DNA from: Actinocorallia sp. API 0066
GTDB taxonomy: Bacteria; Actinomycetota; Actinomycetes; Streptosporangiales; Streptosporangiaceae
Assembly: GCF_020991275.1 (NCBI RefSeq)
Contig: NZ_JAJLQY010000015.1
Location: 1-64,000, forward strand
Length of the DNA stretch: 64,000 nt
Direction of reading: 5' to 3'
Shown: piece by piece, positions 19,906-26,619 of the stretch
Position numbering within the stretch: position 1 is the stretch's first letter
Layout of the letters: every line of letters starts with the position of its first letter
Notes under the pieces: generated by a model
What the model saw: only the letters and a program-made list of their open reading frames with translations
Told to the model about the DNA's origin: nothing
Database searches by the model: none
Program-made: the position numbers and the translations under genes

Positions 19906-20739
19906 GTGCGCAAGCTGATCGCCTCCGTGGCCGCGGGGACGGCGTTGGTCGCCGTGTCCGCCGCCCCGGCCGCCGCAGCCGAGAAGCCTCCGGCCTCGAT
20001 CAAGGCCGAGGCCGGGCTGCTCAGCCTCAACGGGAAGACGATCTGGAAGAGCGAAGCCGACGCCAGAAGGCCGATCGCGAGCCTCACCAAGGTGATGACG
20101 GCCGTAGTGGTGCTGCGCCGGGAGAACAACCTCGACCGGGCGATCAAGATCAAGCGGAAGTACACCACGTACGCCGACAAATGGGGTGCCACCGAGGCAC
20201 GCCTGGTCGTGGGGGACAGAGTCAAGGTCCGCGACCTGCTGTACGGCACGCTCCTGGAGTCCGGCGCGGACGCCGCGGCGGCGCTCGCCGACACCTACGG
20301 CCCCGGCTACCCCGCGTTCGTCAAGAAGATGAACGCCGAGGCGCGACGGCTCGGGCTGAAGGACACGAAGTACGCGAACTTCGACGGTCTGCCCTACCCG
20401 TCCCAGTTCTCCACCTATTCGACGGCTTCCGCTCAGGTGAAGCTCGGCCGCTACGCGCTCCGGTTCCCGACGCTCAAGAAGATCATCGCCACCAAGAAGA
20501 TCACCGTGCGCAGCGCTGGCGGCCGCACGTACACGTGGAAGAACAGCAACACGCTCATTGGCAAGTACCCGGGCGGCCTCGGTATCAAGACCGGCTACAC
20601 CTCGGGCGCGGGCTACTGCCTCCTGTTCGCCGCCACCCGTGGCAAGAAGACGCAGATCGGCGTCATCCTGGGCTCACCGGGTCCGAACCGCCGCTTCACC
20701 GACGCCACCCGCCTGCTGAACTGGGGATTCGGCATCTGA
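19906..20739 (+). CDS. S11-family D-alanyl-D-alanine carboxypeptidase
   Basis: A 277-residue secreted serine peptidase that trims the terminal D-Ala of peptidoglycan stems. A signal peptide covers about 1-25 (cleavage after PAAAA). Catalytic motifs are SLTK (59-62) and KTG (228-230). The middle motif, normally S-x-N, reads SGA (119-121), a variant that may lower or alter activity. Unlike DacB/DacC there is no C-terminal membrane anchor. GTG at 19906 follows GGGAG by 5 nt. It is followed 28 bp later by the RNase gene on the same strand. Confidence 0.88.
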   Translation: MRKLIASVAAGTALVAVSAAPAAAAEKPPASIKAEAGLLSLNGKTIWKSEADARRPIASLTKVMTAVVVLRRENNLDRAIKIKRKYTTYADKWGATEARLVVGDRVKVRDLLYGTLLESGADAAAALADTYGPGYPAFVKKMNAEARRLGLKDTKYANFDGLPYPSQFSTYSTASAQVKLGRYALRFPTLKKIIATKKITVRSAGGRTYTWKNSNTLIGKYPGGLGIKTGYTSGAGYCLLFAATRGKKTQIGVILGSPGPNRRFTDATRLLNWGFGI

Positions 20740-20767
20740 CCCGGTGCCGCGCCTAGGATCGCACAGC

Positions 20768-21142
20768 GTGATCAAGGCGCTGCGGATGGTCCTGCCCCTG
20801 CTCGTCCTGCTGACGTCCTGCGGTTCGCCCGCCACCGTCGCCAGGCCCGCAGCGGAGGCGACCGCCTATCCGACCATCGCCTACGCCGACCTGCCCAAGG
20901 CGGCGCGCGCGACGCTCGCTCTGATCGCGGCGGGCGGGCCCTACCCCTACCCGCGCGACGGATCGGTGTTCCTCAACCGGGAGCGGCTGCTCCCGGTGAA
21001 CCCGCGGGGGTACTATCGCGAGTTCACCGTCGCCGCGCCGGGACAGCGCGGGCGGGGGCCACGGCGCGTCGTCGTGGGGGAGGGTGGCGAGCGCTACTAC
21101 TCGCCCGACCACTACCGCACGTTCCTGCGGATCATCGGCTGA
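20768..21142 (+). CDS. Guanyl-specific ribonuclease (RNase Sa/barnase type), lipoprotein
   Basis: A 124-residue microbial RNase. The fold and catalytic residues of RNase Sa are recognisable: YPYPRDGSVFLNRERLLP, then Glu85 in YYREFTV, Arg94 in PGQRGRG and His115 in SPDHYRTF. The N-terminus is a short hydrophobic signal with a lipobox LTSC (Cys18), so the enzyme is probably anchored outside the membrane. GTG at 20768 is chosen because it begins the signal peptide. The next gene, 7 bp downstream, is a barstar-like inhibitor. Confidence 0.85.
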   Translation: MIKALRMVLPLLVLLTSCGSPATVARPAAEATAYPTIAYADLPKAARATLALIAAGGPYPYPRDGSVFLNRERLLPVNPRGYYREFTVAAPGQRGRGPRRVVVGEGGERYYSPDHYRTFLRIIG

Positions 21143-21149
21143 GGAAGGC

Positions 21150-21716
21150 ATGCACGGGCTTGAGGACCTGATCGCCGGACGCGTCGCGCCCGGCGTCTAC
21201 CGCTGGCGGATCGACCCCGAGGAGCTGTTCCGCACCGTGCGGAAGGCACAGGCGGCGGCCCCGACCAGGACGGCGGAGGGGCGGCTCGCGCTTCCGCTGG
21301 TGATGGGTGGAGGCCACGCCGATCTGGAGATGCCGCCCTGGCTCATCCGGGCTGAGGACGCCGGATGGGAGGTCTTCGGCCTGGGGCCCGCCGACAGCAA
21401 GGACGCGTTCCTGGCGCAGGCGGGCGAGGTCCTGGAGTTCCCCGACTACTACAACGCCCACAGCTGGGACGCCTTCTACGATCTGCTCACCGACATGGAG
21501 TGGCTGCCCGCCGAGCGGGGCTACCTGGTCGTCTGGCCGGGCTGGCCCGACCTCGCCGAGCGCGACGCCGACGCGTTCACGACCGCCCTCGACGTCTTCG
21601 GCGACGCGGTGGACGCGTGGGCCGAGAGCGACACCCCCATGTACGTCCTCCTGCCGGGCGAAGGGAAGCCGCCCGTCCCGGACGCCGTGGCGGAGCTGCC
21701 GCCACTGGACGGTTAG
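21150..21716 (+). CDS. Barstar-family ribonuclease inhibitor
   Basis: A 188-residue protein with no signal peptide. The centre (EVLEFPDYYNAHSWDAFYDL and LTDMEWL) is the barstar signature helix that plugs the RNase active site. It is about twice barstar's usual ~90 residues; the N-terminal part (GVYRWRIDPEELFRTVRKAQ) is an extension seen in actinobacterial barstar-like proteins. GAGGAAG precedes the ATG at 21150. Placement 7 bp after the RNase gene supports a cytoplasmic immunity role against the secreted RNase. Confidence 0.85.
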   Translation: MHGLEDLIAGRVAPGVYRWRIDPEELFRTVRKAQAAAPTRTAEGRLALPLVMGGGHADLEMPPWLIRAEDAGWEVFGLGPADSKDAFLAQAGEVLEFPDYYNAHSWDAFYDLLTDMEWLPAERGYLVVWPGWPDLAERDADAFTTALDVFGDAVDAWAESDTPMYVLLPGEGKPPVPDAVAELPPLDG

Positions 21717-21729
21717 GCGCGCGGCGGGC

Positions 21730-22500
21730 TTAGAGGGACTCGCGGAGCCAGGCGATGTCCTCGGCCTGGCCCTCGCCCGGCGTCTCCACCACGACGGGCG
21801 CGCCCGCCTCCCGGCAGACGGCCAGGATCAGCTCCGGGTCGATCTGGCCCTTGCGCAGGTTGGCGTGCCTGTCGGCACCGGAATCGAACGCGTCACGGCT
21901 GTCGTTGCAGTGGACGAGGTCGATCCGGCCGGTGATCGCCTTGACCCGGGAGACGGCGTCGATGAGCGCCTCACCCGCCGCGTGCGCGTGGCAGGTGTCC
22001 AGGCAGAAACCGACGTTCTCCGCCAGCCCGTCGACACCGTCCAGCGTCTCCCAGAGCCGGGCGATCCTGTCGAACTTCCGCGCCATCGCGTTGCCGCCGC
22101 CCGCGGTGTTCTCGATGAGCACGGGGATCGGGCATTCGAGGCGCTCGAAGACCTTGCGCCAGTTGTCGAACCCGACCTGCGGGTCGTCGGACTCGGCGAG
22201 GTGCCCGCCGTGCACGATGAGGCCCTTGGCGCCGATCCCCGCCGCCGCGTGCAGGTGCTGTTGCAGCAGCTTGCGGCTGGGGATGCGGATCCGGTTGTTG
22301 GCCGTGGCGACGTTGATCCGGTAGGGGGCGTGCACGTAGACGTCGACCTCCGACGCGGCGACGGCCTCGGCAAGGCCCTCGGGCGCCTCCGGGGCCTTGA
22401 AGCTCTGCGGGTCGCCGATGAAGATCTGGACGACGTCGGCCCCGACCTCGGCCGCCGCCTCGATCGGGTCGAGTGCTCTGACATGGGCTCCGATGCGCAT
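21730..22500 (-). CDS. nfo: Deoxyribonuclease IV (AP endonuclease)
   Basis: A 256-residue TIM-barrel endonuclease IV that cuts DNA at abasic sites in base-excision repair. It shows [11 protein letters not shown] at the N-terminus, [48 protein letters not shown] and [22 protein letters not shown], which carry the trinuclear zinc ligands. The ATG at 22500 begins the barrel directly; an in-frame start 48 bp upstream adds an unlikely extension. It converges with the barstar gene. Confidence 0.92.
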   Translation of the reverse strand: MRIGAHVRALDPIEAAAEVGADVVQIFIGDPQSFKAPEAPEGLAEAVAASEVDVYVHAPYRINVATANNRIRIPSRKLLQQHLHAAAGIGAKGLIVHGGHLAESDDPQVGFDNWRKVFERLECPIPVLIENTAGGGNAMARKFDRIARLWETLDGVDGLAENVGFCLDTCHAHAAGEALIDAVSRVKAITGRIDLVHCNDSRDAFDSGADRHANLRKGQIDPELILAVCREAGAPVVVETPGEGQAEDIAWLRESL

Positions 22501-22595
22501 ACCGGCCAGATTATCGGCGAGTCCACAGCTTGGACCCGGTTTTGTCACCCGCAGCGGCTAGAGTCGAACACGACTTCGAGAGACCAGGAGGATGG

Positions 22596-22733
22596 ATGAA
22601 CGAGTTCTCCCAGCTCGCCGATGCCGAGCTGATCGAGGAGCTGTCCACCCTGACCACGCAGACGGCCCGGCTCCGCGCCCGGATGTTCGAGCTGATGGAA
22701 GAGCTGGACAGGCGTCGCGCCGACGCGGCATGA
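22596..22733 (+). CDS. Small helical protein of unknown function
   Basis: A 45-residue ORF with a strong AGGAGG at 22586-22591 ahead of the ATG at 22596. The product (FSQLADAELIEELSTLTTQ and then Arg/Glu-rich helices) is almost certainly one or two amphipathic helices and could form a coiled coil. Base usage is coding-like. An overlapping ATG at 22592 is in another frame with no coherent product. It sits between divergent nfo and the rpsF operon. No family recognised. Confidence 0.6.
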   Translation: MNEFSQLADAELIEELSTLTTQTARLRARMFELMEELDRRRADAA

Positions 22734-22810
22734 CGACCCGTGCCGCGCTGGTAGTGTGGTGCGGTCCCGTACTGTGCGCTGTGCGCAGACGGGCAGGCAC
22801 TAGCCCTCCT

Positions 22811-22829
22811 GTCACGGACACGCCGTGAC
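22811..22829 (+). promoter_or_regulatory. rpsF leader hairpin
   Basis: GTCACGG-ACACG-CCGTGAC is a perfect 7-bp stem 30 bp upstream of the rpsF start, followed by AGAGGAGGTAGGGACC as ribosome site. rpsF leaders in many bacteria carry a structure with a CCG element bound by the S6:S18 complex for feedback. A CCG is present here, but whether it matches that motif needs a covariance search. Confidence 0.35.
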
Positions 22830-22858
22830 CGCATCAGTCCAGAGGAGGTAGGGACCTC

Positions 22859-23149
22859 ATGCGTCGCTACGAAGTCATGGTGATCCTCGACCCGTCGCTC
22901 GACGAGCGCCAGATCACCCCCACCGTCGACCAGTTCCTGAACGTCGTCAAGACCGGCGGCGGCTCGGTCGAGAAGGTCGACGTCTGGGGCCGTCGGCGCC
23001 TGTCGTACGACATCCAGAAGAAGTCCGAAGGCATCTACGCGGTCGTCGACCTCACCGCTGAGCCCGCGCTGGTCAAGGAGCTCGACCGCCAGCTCAACCT
23101 GAGCGAGTCGGTGCTGCGTACCAAGGTTCTGCGTCCCGAGGTCCACTAG
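22859..23149 (+). CDS. rpsF: 30S ribosomal protein S6
   Basis: A 96-residue S6, a component of the 30S platform that pairs with S18. The sequence starts [18 protein letters not shown] and contains the family core [19 protein letters not shown] and ends [11 protein letters not shown], standard length for actinobacteria. A strong AGGAGG lies upstream. It is the first gene of the rpsF-ssb-rpsR-rplI operon. Confidence 0.98.
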   Translation: MRRYEVMVILDPSLDERQITPTVDQFLNVVKTGGGSVEKVDVWGRRRLSYDIQKKSEGIYAVVDLTAEPALVKELDRQLNLSESVLRTKVLRPEVH

Positions 23150-23189
23150 CCCCTAGATCTCGACACCCCAGGCGGGAGCGTTAAACCCC

Positions 23190-23699
23190 ATGGCAGCAGG
23201 CGACACCACGATCACCCTCGTCGGCAATCTCGTCGAGGACCCGAACCTGCGGTTCACCGCGTCCGGGCAGGCGGTCGCGTCCTTCCGGGTCGCGTCGACG
23301 CCGCGCTTCCTGGACAAGCAGACGAACGAATGGAAGGACGGCGAGAGCCTCTTCCTCACCGTCAACGTCTGGCGGCAGGCCGCGGAGAACTGCGCCGAGA
23401 GCCTCCAGCGCGGTATGCGCGTGATCGTCCAGGGCCGTCTGAAGCAGCGCTCCTACGAGACGCGCGAGGGCGAGAAGCGCACCGTCTACGAGATCGAGGC
23501 GGACGAGGTCGGCCCGTCCCTGCGCAACGCCTCGGCCAAGGTGACCAAGACCTCCCGCCAGGGTGGCGGGGGCGGCGGTTACGGCGGCGGTGGCGGCTAC
23601 CAGGGCGGCGGCGGAGGCGGAAGCCAGACCCCGCCCGACGACCCCTGGGCCACCAGCTCCCCGGCCTCCGGCGGCTACTCCGACGAGCCCCCGTTCTAA
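23190..23699 (+). CDS. ssb: Single-stranded DNA-binding protein
   Basis: A 169-residue SSB. The OB fold occupies about 1-115 ([38 protein letters not shown]). A flexible Gly-rich linker ([17 protein letters not shown]) follows, and the acidic tail ends SDEPPF, the conserved docking tip for DNA-repair and replication partners. It lies between rpsF and rpsR as in mycobacteria. Confidence 0.97.
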   Translation: MAAGDTTITLVGNLVEDPNLRFTASGQAVASFRVASTPRFLDKQTNEWKDGESLFLTVNVWRQAAENCAESLQRGMRVIVQGRLKQRSYETREGEKRTVYEIEADEVGPSLRNASAKVTKTSRQGGGGGGYGGGGGYQGGGGGGSQTPPDDPWATSSPASGGYSDEPPF

Positions 23700-23765
23700 C
23701 GAAGTAATCTGTCCATTCTGTCCATTCCTGCACCGCGCAGGGCTCTGCACTCTAGGAGCACCACG

Positions 23766-24002
23766 ATGGCCAAGCCACCGCCCCGCAAGCCGAAGAAGAA
23801 GGTCTGCCTGTTCTGCCAGGAGAAGATCTCTTACGTCGACTACAAGGACACGCCGCTGCTGCGGAAGTTCATCTCCGACCGGGGCAAGATCCGCGCCCGC
23901 CGGGTGACGGGCAACTGCACCCAGCACCAGCGTGACGTCGCCACCGCGATCAAGAACGCCCGCGAGATGGCGCTGCTGCCCTACACCTCGACCGCGCGCT
24001 AG
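23766..24002 (+). CDS. rpsR: 30S ribosomal protein S18
   Basis: A 78-residue S18. It keeps a cysteine set VCLFCQEK and GNCTQHQRD, the zinc-binding (C+) form. Actinobacteria often also carry a zinc-free S18 paralogue expressed under zinc starvation; none is in this window. The core [15 protein letters not shown] is typical. Confidence 0.97.
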   Translation: MAKPPPRKPKKKVCLFCQEKISYVDYKDTPLLRKFISDRGKIRARRVTGNCTQHQRDVATAIKNAREMALLPYTSTAR

Positions 24003-24018
24003 GAAGGGGACGAACATC

Positions 24019-24459
24019 ATGAAGCTCATCCTCACCCAGCAGGTCGCCGGTCTCGGCGCTCCCGGCGACGTCGTCGAGGTCAAGGACGGCTACGGCCGCA
24101 ACTACCTCGTGCCCCGCCAGTTCGCGATCCAGTGGACCAAGGGCGCCGAGAAGCAGATCGCCGTGATCAAGAAGGCGCGCGCCGCCCGCGAGATCGCGAC
24201 GCTCGACCAGGCCAAGGAAGTCGCCGACTCCCTCAAGGGCCTCAAGGTCGTCGTCAAGGCCCAGTCGGGCAAGAACGGCCGCCTGTTCGGCGCCGTGACG
24301 GCCGGGGACATCGCGGAGGCCGTCAAGGCCGCCGGCGGCCCCGAGCTCGACAAGCGCCGCATCGAGATCGGCAACCCGATCAAGACCGTCGGCGCGCACC
24401 AGGTCACCATCCGCCTCCACCCGGAGATCGCGGGCACGGTCAACCTGAACGTCGCCTGA
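24019..24459 (+). CDS. rplI: 50S ribosomal protein L9
   Basis: A 146-residue L9: the N-terminal 23S-binding domain ([19 protein letters not shown], then [16 protein letters not shown]) connects by a long helix to the C-terminal domain ([20 protein letters not shown]). ATG at 24019 follows AGGAAGGGG. It closes the operon and is followed by an intrinsic terminator. Confidence 0.97.
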   Translation: MKLILTQQVAGLGAPGDVVEVKDGYGRNYLVPRQFAIQWTKGAEKQIAVIKKARAAREIATLDQAKEVADSLKGLKVVVKAQSGKNGRLFGAVTAGDIAEAVKAAGGPELDKRRIEIGNPIKTVGAHQVTIRLHPEIAGTVNLNVA

Positions 24460-24473
24460 CGCACGCGTCACCG

Positions 24474-24505
24474 AAGGCCCGGATCCCCCGATCCGGGCCT
24501 TTTCG
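24474..24505 (+). terminator. Intrinsic terminator of the rpsF-rplI operon
   Basis: AAGGCCCGGATC (24474-24485) pairs perfectly with GATCCGGGCCTT (24490-24501) around CCCC, followed by TTTCG. It lies 14 bp after the rplI stop. Confidence 0.9.
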
Positions 24506-24564
24506 TTTGCGCTTCCGGCCGTTGTGGGCTGGTCCGGGTGGGGTTTGTGGGGGAGACTGGGCGG

Positions 24565-24801
24565 GTGCGTCGTGATCCGTTCGCGGTGGCCGCCCTCGTG
24601 TGCGGTGTCCTCTGGCTGTGCTGGATCGGCAGCGTGCTCGCCGTTGTCTTCGGGCATCTGGCGCGGCGCAGGATCCGCCGGGACGGCGGGCGCGGCCGCG
24701 TCATGGCGTCCTTCGGCCTGGCGTTCGGCTACGCGGGCCTGGTCTTCCTTCTGTTCACGCTGCTGCAGGGCGGCAGCCTGTGGGTGGCACCCGCCCGCTG
24801 A
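24565..24801 (+). CDS. Small DUF4190-type membrane protein
   Basis: A 78-residue protein with two transmembrane helices. DPFAVAALVCGVLWLCWIGS, VFGHLARRRIRRDGGRGR and the second helix ASFGLAFGYAGLVFLLFTLL match the DUF4190 pattern, where the GH-x-A-R motif follows helix 1. GTG at 24565 lies shortly after a GGGGAGA site; an in-frame start 27 bp upstream is possible. Function unknown. Confidence 0.7.
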   Translation: MRRDPFAVAALVCGVLWLCWIGSVLAVVFGHLARRRIRRDGGRGRVMASFGLAFGYAGLVFLLFTLLQGGSLWVAPAR

Positions 24802-24815
24802 CCCCCTCCCCGTGC

Positions 24816-25004
24816 TCAGTTCTCGATGACGGCGCGCCGGGTGCGCCGGCGCGCCGACTCGGGGTCGATGCCTTCCACCAGTGTGAAGATGTGGGCGACC
24901 CGCTCGGCGAGCAGGTCGGGTGGCAGCGCCGCCAGGCCGTGCGCCGACAGTTCGTCGATCGCCTGACTGAGGCGGGCGAGCCTTTCCCCGTGTGGTGAAC
25001 GCAT
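24816..25004 (-). CDS. Small protein with SOS-like promoter, unknown function
   Basis: A 62-residue helical ORF (ARLSQAIDELSAHGLAALPP, then LLAERVAHIFTLVEGIDPES) ending in a basic stretch. There is no ribosome site; the start codon sits inside an SOS-box-like palindrome (24995-25010), which fits a leaderless transcript. In actinobacteria many DUF222/13E12 and related genes have this LexA site at the start codon; this could be a short relative or a relic, but similarity is too weak to name. Confidence 0.5.
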   Translation of the reverse strand: MRSPHGERLARLSQAIDELSAHGLAALPPDLLAERVAHIFTLVEGIDPESARRRTRRAVIEN

Positions 25005-25050
25005 GTTCGAAGTCTAGCGAACCCCACCGACAATTCGAGCATGTTTTCGA
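24995..25050 (-). promoter_or_regulatory. Two LexA SOS-box-like palindromes
   Basis: The actinobacterial SOS box is TCGAAC-N4-GTTCGA. GTGAACGCATGTTCGA (24995-25010) and TCGAGCATGTTTTCGA (25035-25050) each match 10 of 12 defined positions. They are 40 bp apart, in front of the small minus-strand gene and after the MATE stop. Confidence 0.5.
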
Positions 25051-25075
25051 ATCGAGGACGCGGGGCAGGACGGGG

Positions 25076-26380
25076 TCAGCGGACGGCGCCCGTCACCAGC
25101 CAGCGGCCCGAGCGGGCGCGCACGCCAAGAGTGACGAGCCGGACGAACATCCACCAGCCGAGGGAGGCCCACAGTGCGACGATCCCCAGCCCCGACACCA
25201 GCCAGACGACGGGCGCGAAGGCCACGAGCGTCACCACTCCGGCCCACGCGAGGTACCGCATGTCGCCCGCGCCGATGAGCACCCCGTCGAGCACGAACAC
25301 CAGCCCGCCGAGCGGCTGGATGAGCGCGACGACGACGAGGGCGCGCGTCAGCAGGTCGGCGACGGCGGGGTCGGCGTCGAACAGGGGCGGGATCCACGCG
25401 CGCGTCACCAGCAGCACGCCGCCGAACGCGCACGCGGCGCCGAGGCCCCACCAGAGCATGCGGCGGGTCACCGCGCGTGCCCGTGCGACGTCACCGGCGC
25501 CGAGATGACGGCCGAGCAGCGATTGCCCCGCGATGGCCACGGCGTCCAGCAGGAACGCCGACAGCAGCCAGATGCGGGAGCTGATGCCGTACGCGGCGGC
25601 GGTGTCCGCGCCCTGCTGGGCGGCGGCGCGGGTGGAGAGCACGAGCGTCGCCTGGAGCGTCACCGTGCGCACCACGAGCGCGAACCCGGAGGTCGCGGCG
25701 GCGCGCAGCCCACGCAGGTCGGGCCGCAGCCCGGAGCCGTGCTTACGGGCCAGCCTGACGACGGCGCCGAGGTAGACGAGCGCGCCGCCGGTCTGCGCGG
25801 TGACGGTGCCCCAGGCCGAGCCCGCGATGCCCCAGCCGAAGACGAGCACGAACAGCACGTTCAGCACGAGGTTCGCGGCGAACATCGCGAGGGAGACCTG
25901 GAGCGGGAACCGTCCGTTCTGCAGGCCGCGCAGCACGCCCGTCCCGGCGAGCACAACGAGCATGCCGGGTGTGCCGAGCAGCGCGACGCGCAGGTACTCG
26001 GTCGCGTAGGTGCTCTCGCCGAGCAGGCCGACGATGTCGGGGCTGAGCGGGATGCCGACGAGCGCGATGGCGGTGCCGAGCAGCAGCGCGAGCCAGATGC
26101 CGTCGACGCCCTGGCGGGTCGCCTCGCGCAGCCGTCCCGCGCCCGTCTGGCGGGCGACGGCGGCCGTCGTGGCGTAGGCGAGGAAGACGCAGCAGCCGAC
26201 GAGCGTGGCCATGGCCTGGCCCGCGATCGTCAGCCCGGCCTGGTGTTCCGTCCCCAGCCGTCCCACGATCATGGCGTCGGTCAGCAGGAACAGGGGCTCG
26301 GCGACGAGGGCGAAGAACGCGGGCACCGCGAGCCGCAGGATCTCCCCATCGATGTTTTCTTTGTGCTTTTTCTCGTCCAC
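25076..26380 (-). CDS. MATE-family efflux transporter (DinF-like)
   Basis: A 434-residue transporter with 12 hydrophobic segments. AVPAFFALVAEPLFLLTDAMIVGRLGTEHQAGLTIAG (quoted in pieces of the first two helices) and the mirrored C-terminal half (LLDAVAIAGQSLLGRHLGAGD) are MATE/DinF hallmarks. GTG at 26380 (VDEKKHKENIDGEILRLAVP) is the likely start; an ATG at 26488 would put translation through the DnaA-box array. The gene is divergent from dnaB across that array. Substrates in the family are cationic drugs or metabolites exchanged for protons or sodium. Confidence 0.85.
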   Translation of the reverse strand: MDEKKHKENIDGEILRLAVPAFFALVAEPLFLLTDAMIVGRLGTEHQAGLTIAGQAMATLVGCCVFLAYATTAAVARQTGAGRLREATRQGVDGIWLALLLGTAIALVGIPLSPDIVGLLGESTYATEYLRVALLGTPGMLVVLAGTGVLRGLQNGRFPLQVSLAMFAANLVLNVLFVLVFGWGIAGSAWGTVTAQTGGALVYLGAVVRLARKHGSGLRPDLRGLRAAATSGFALVVRTVTLQATLVLSTRAAAQQGADTAAAYGISSRIWLLSAFLLDAVAIAGQSLLGRHLGAGDVARARAVTRRMLWWGLGAACAFGGVLLVTRAWIPPLFDADPAVADLLTRALVVVALIQPLGGLVFVLDGVLIGAGDMRYLAWAGVVTLVAFAPVVWLVSGLGIVALWASLGWWMFVRLVTLGVRARSGRWLVTGAVR

Positions 26381-26437
26381 CGGGTGTGGATCGTGTTTCC
26401 GCAGCTCAGGGCCCACTTTCACGATGGGCCAACGCGG

Positions 26438-26523
26438 TTGTCCCCAAGTTGTCCACAGGTTATCCACAGGATCAGAGGCACGATGCACAGCTCGTCCACA
26501 GGGTTATCCACAGGTTATCCACA
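26438..26523 (+). promoter_or_regulatory. Array of six DnaA boxes between MATE gene and dnaB
   Basis: Boxes begin at 26438 (TTGTCCCCA), 26449 (TTGTCCACA), 26460 (TTATCCACA), 26492 (TCGTCCACA), 26504 (TTATCCACA) and 26515 (TTATCCACA), all in the same direction. Spacings are 11, 11, 32, 12 and 11 bp, so they are helically phased. They lie 97 bp upstream of the dnaB start. This suggests DnaA control of dnaB or DnaA titration. Confidence 0.8.
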
Positions 26524-26619
26524 GGGCTGAGTTGGAGCGGTCGCGCTTCGGTCCGAGAATGTCAGACGGTCGGGTTAGAACAGTGGGGCGGGTCTGCCCG
26601 GAGAGCGGAGGTGTGCGGG

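Noticed and set aside
26438-26523. DnaA box array as chromosomal oriC
   Set aside because: No dnaA or dnaN nearby and no AT-rich unwinding element; better read as a regulatory or titration site near dnaB.
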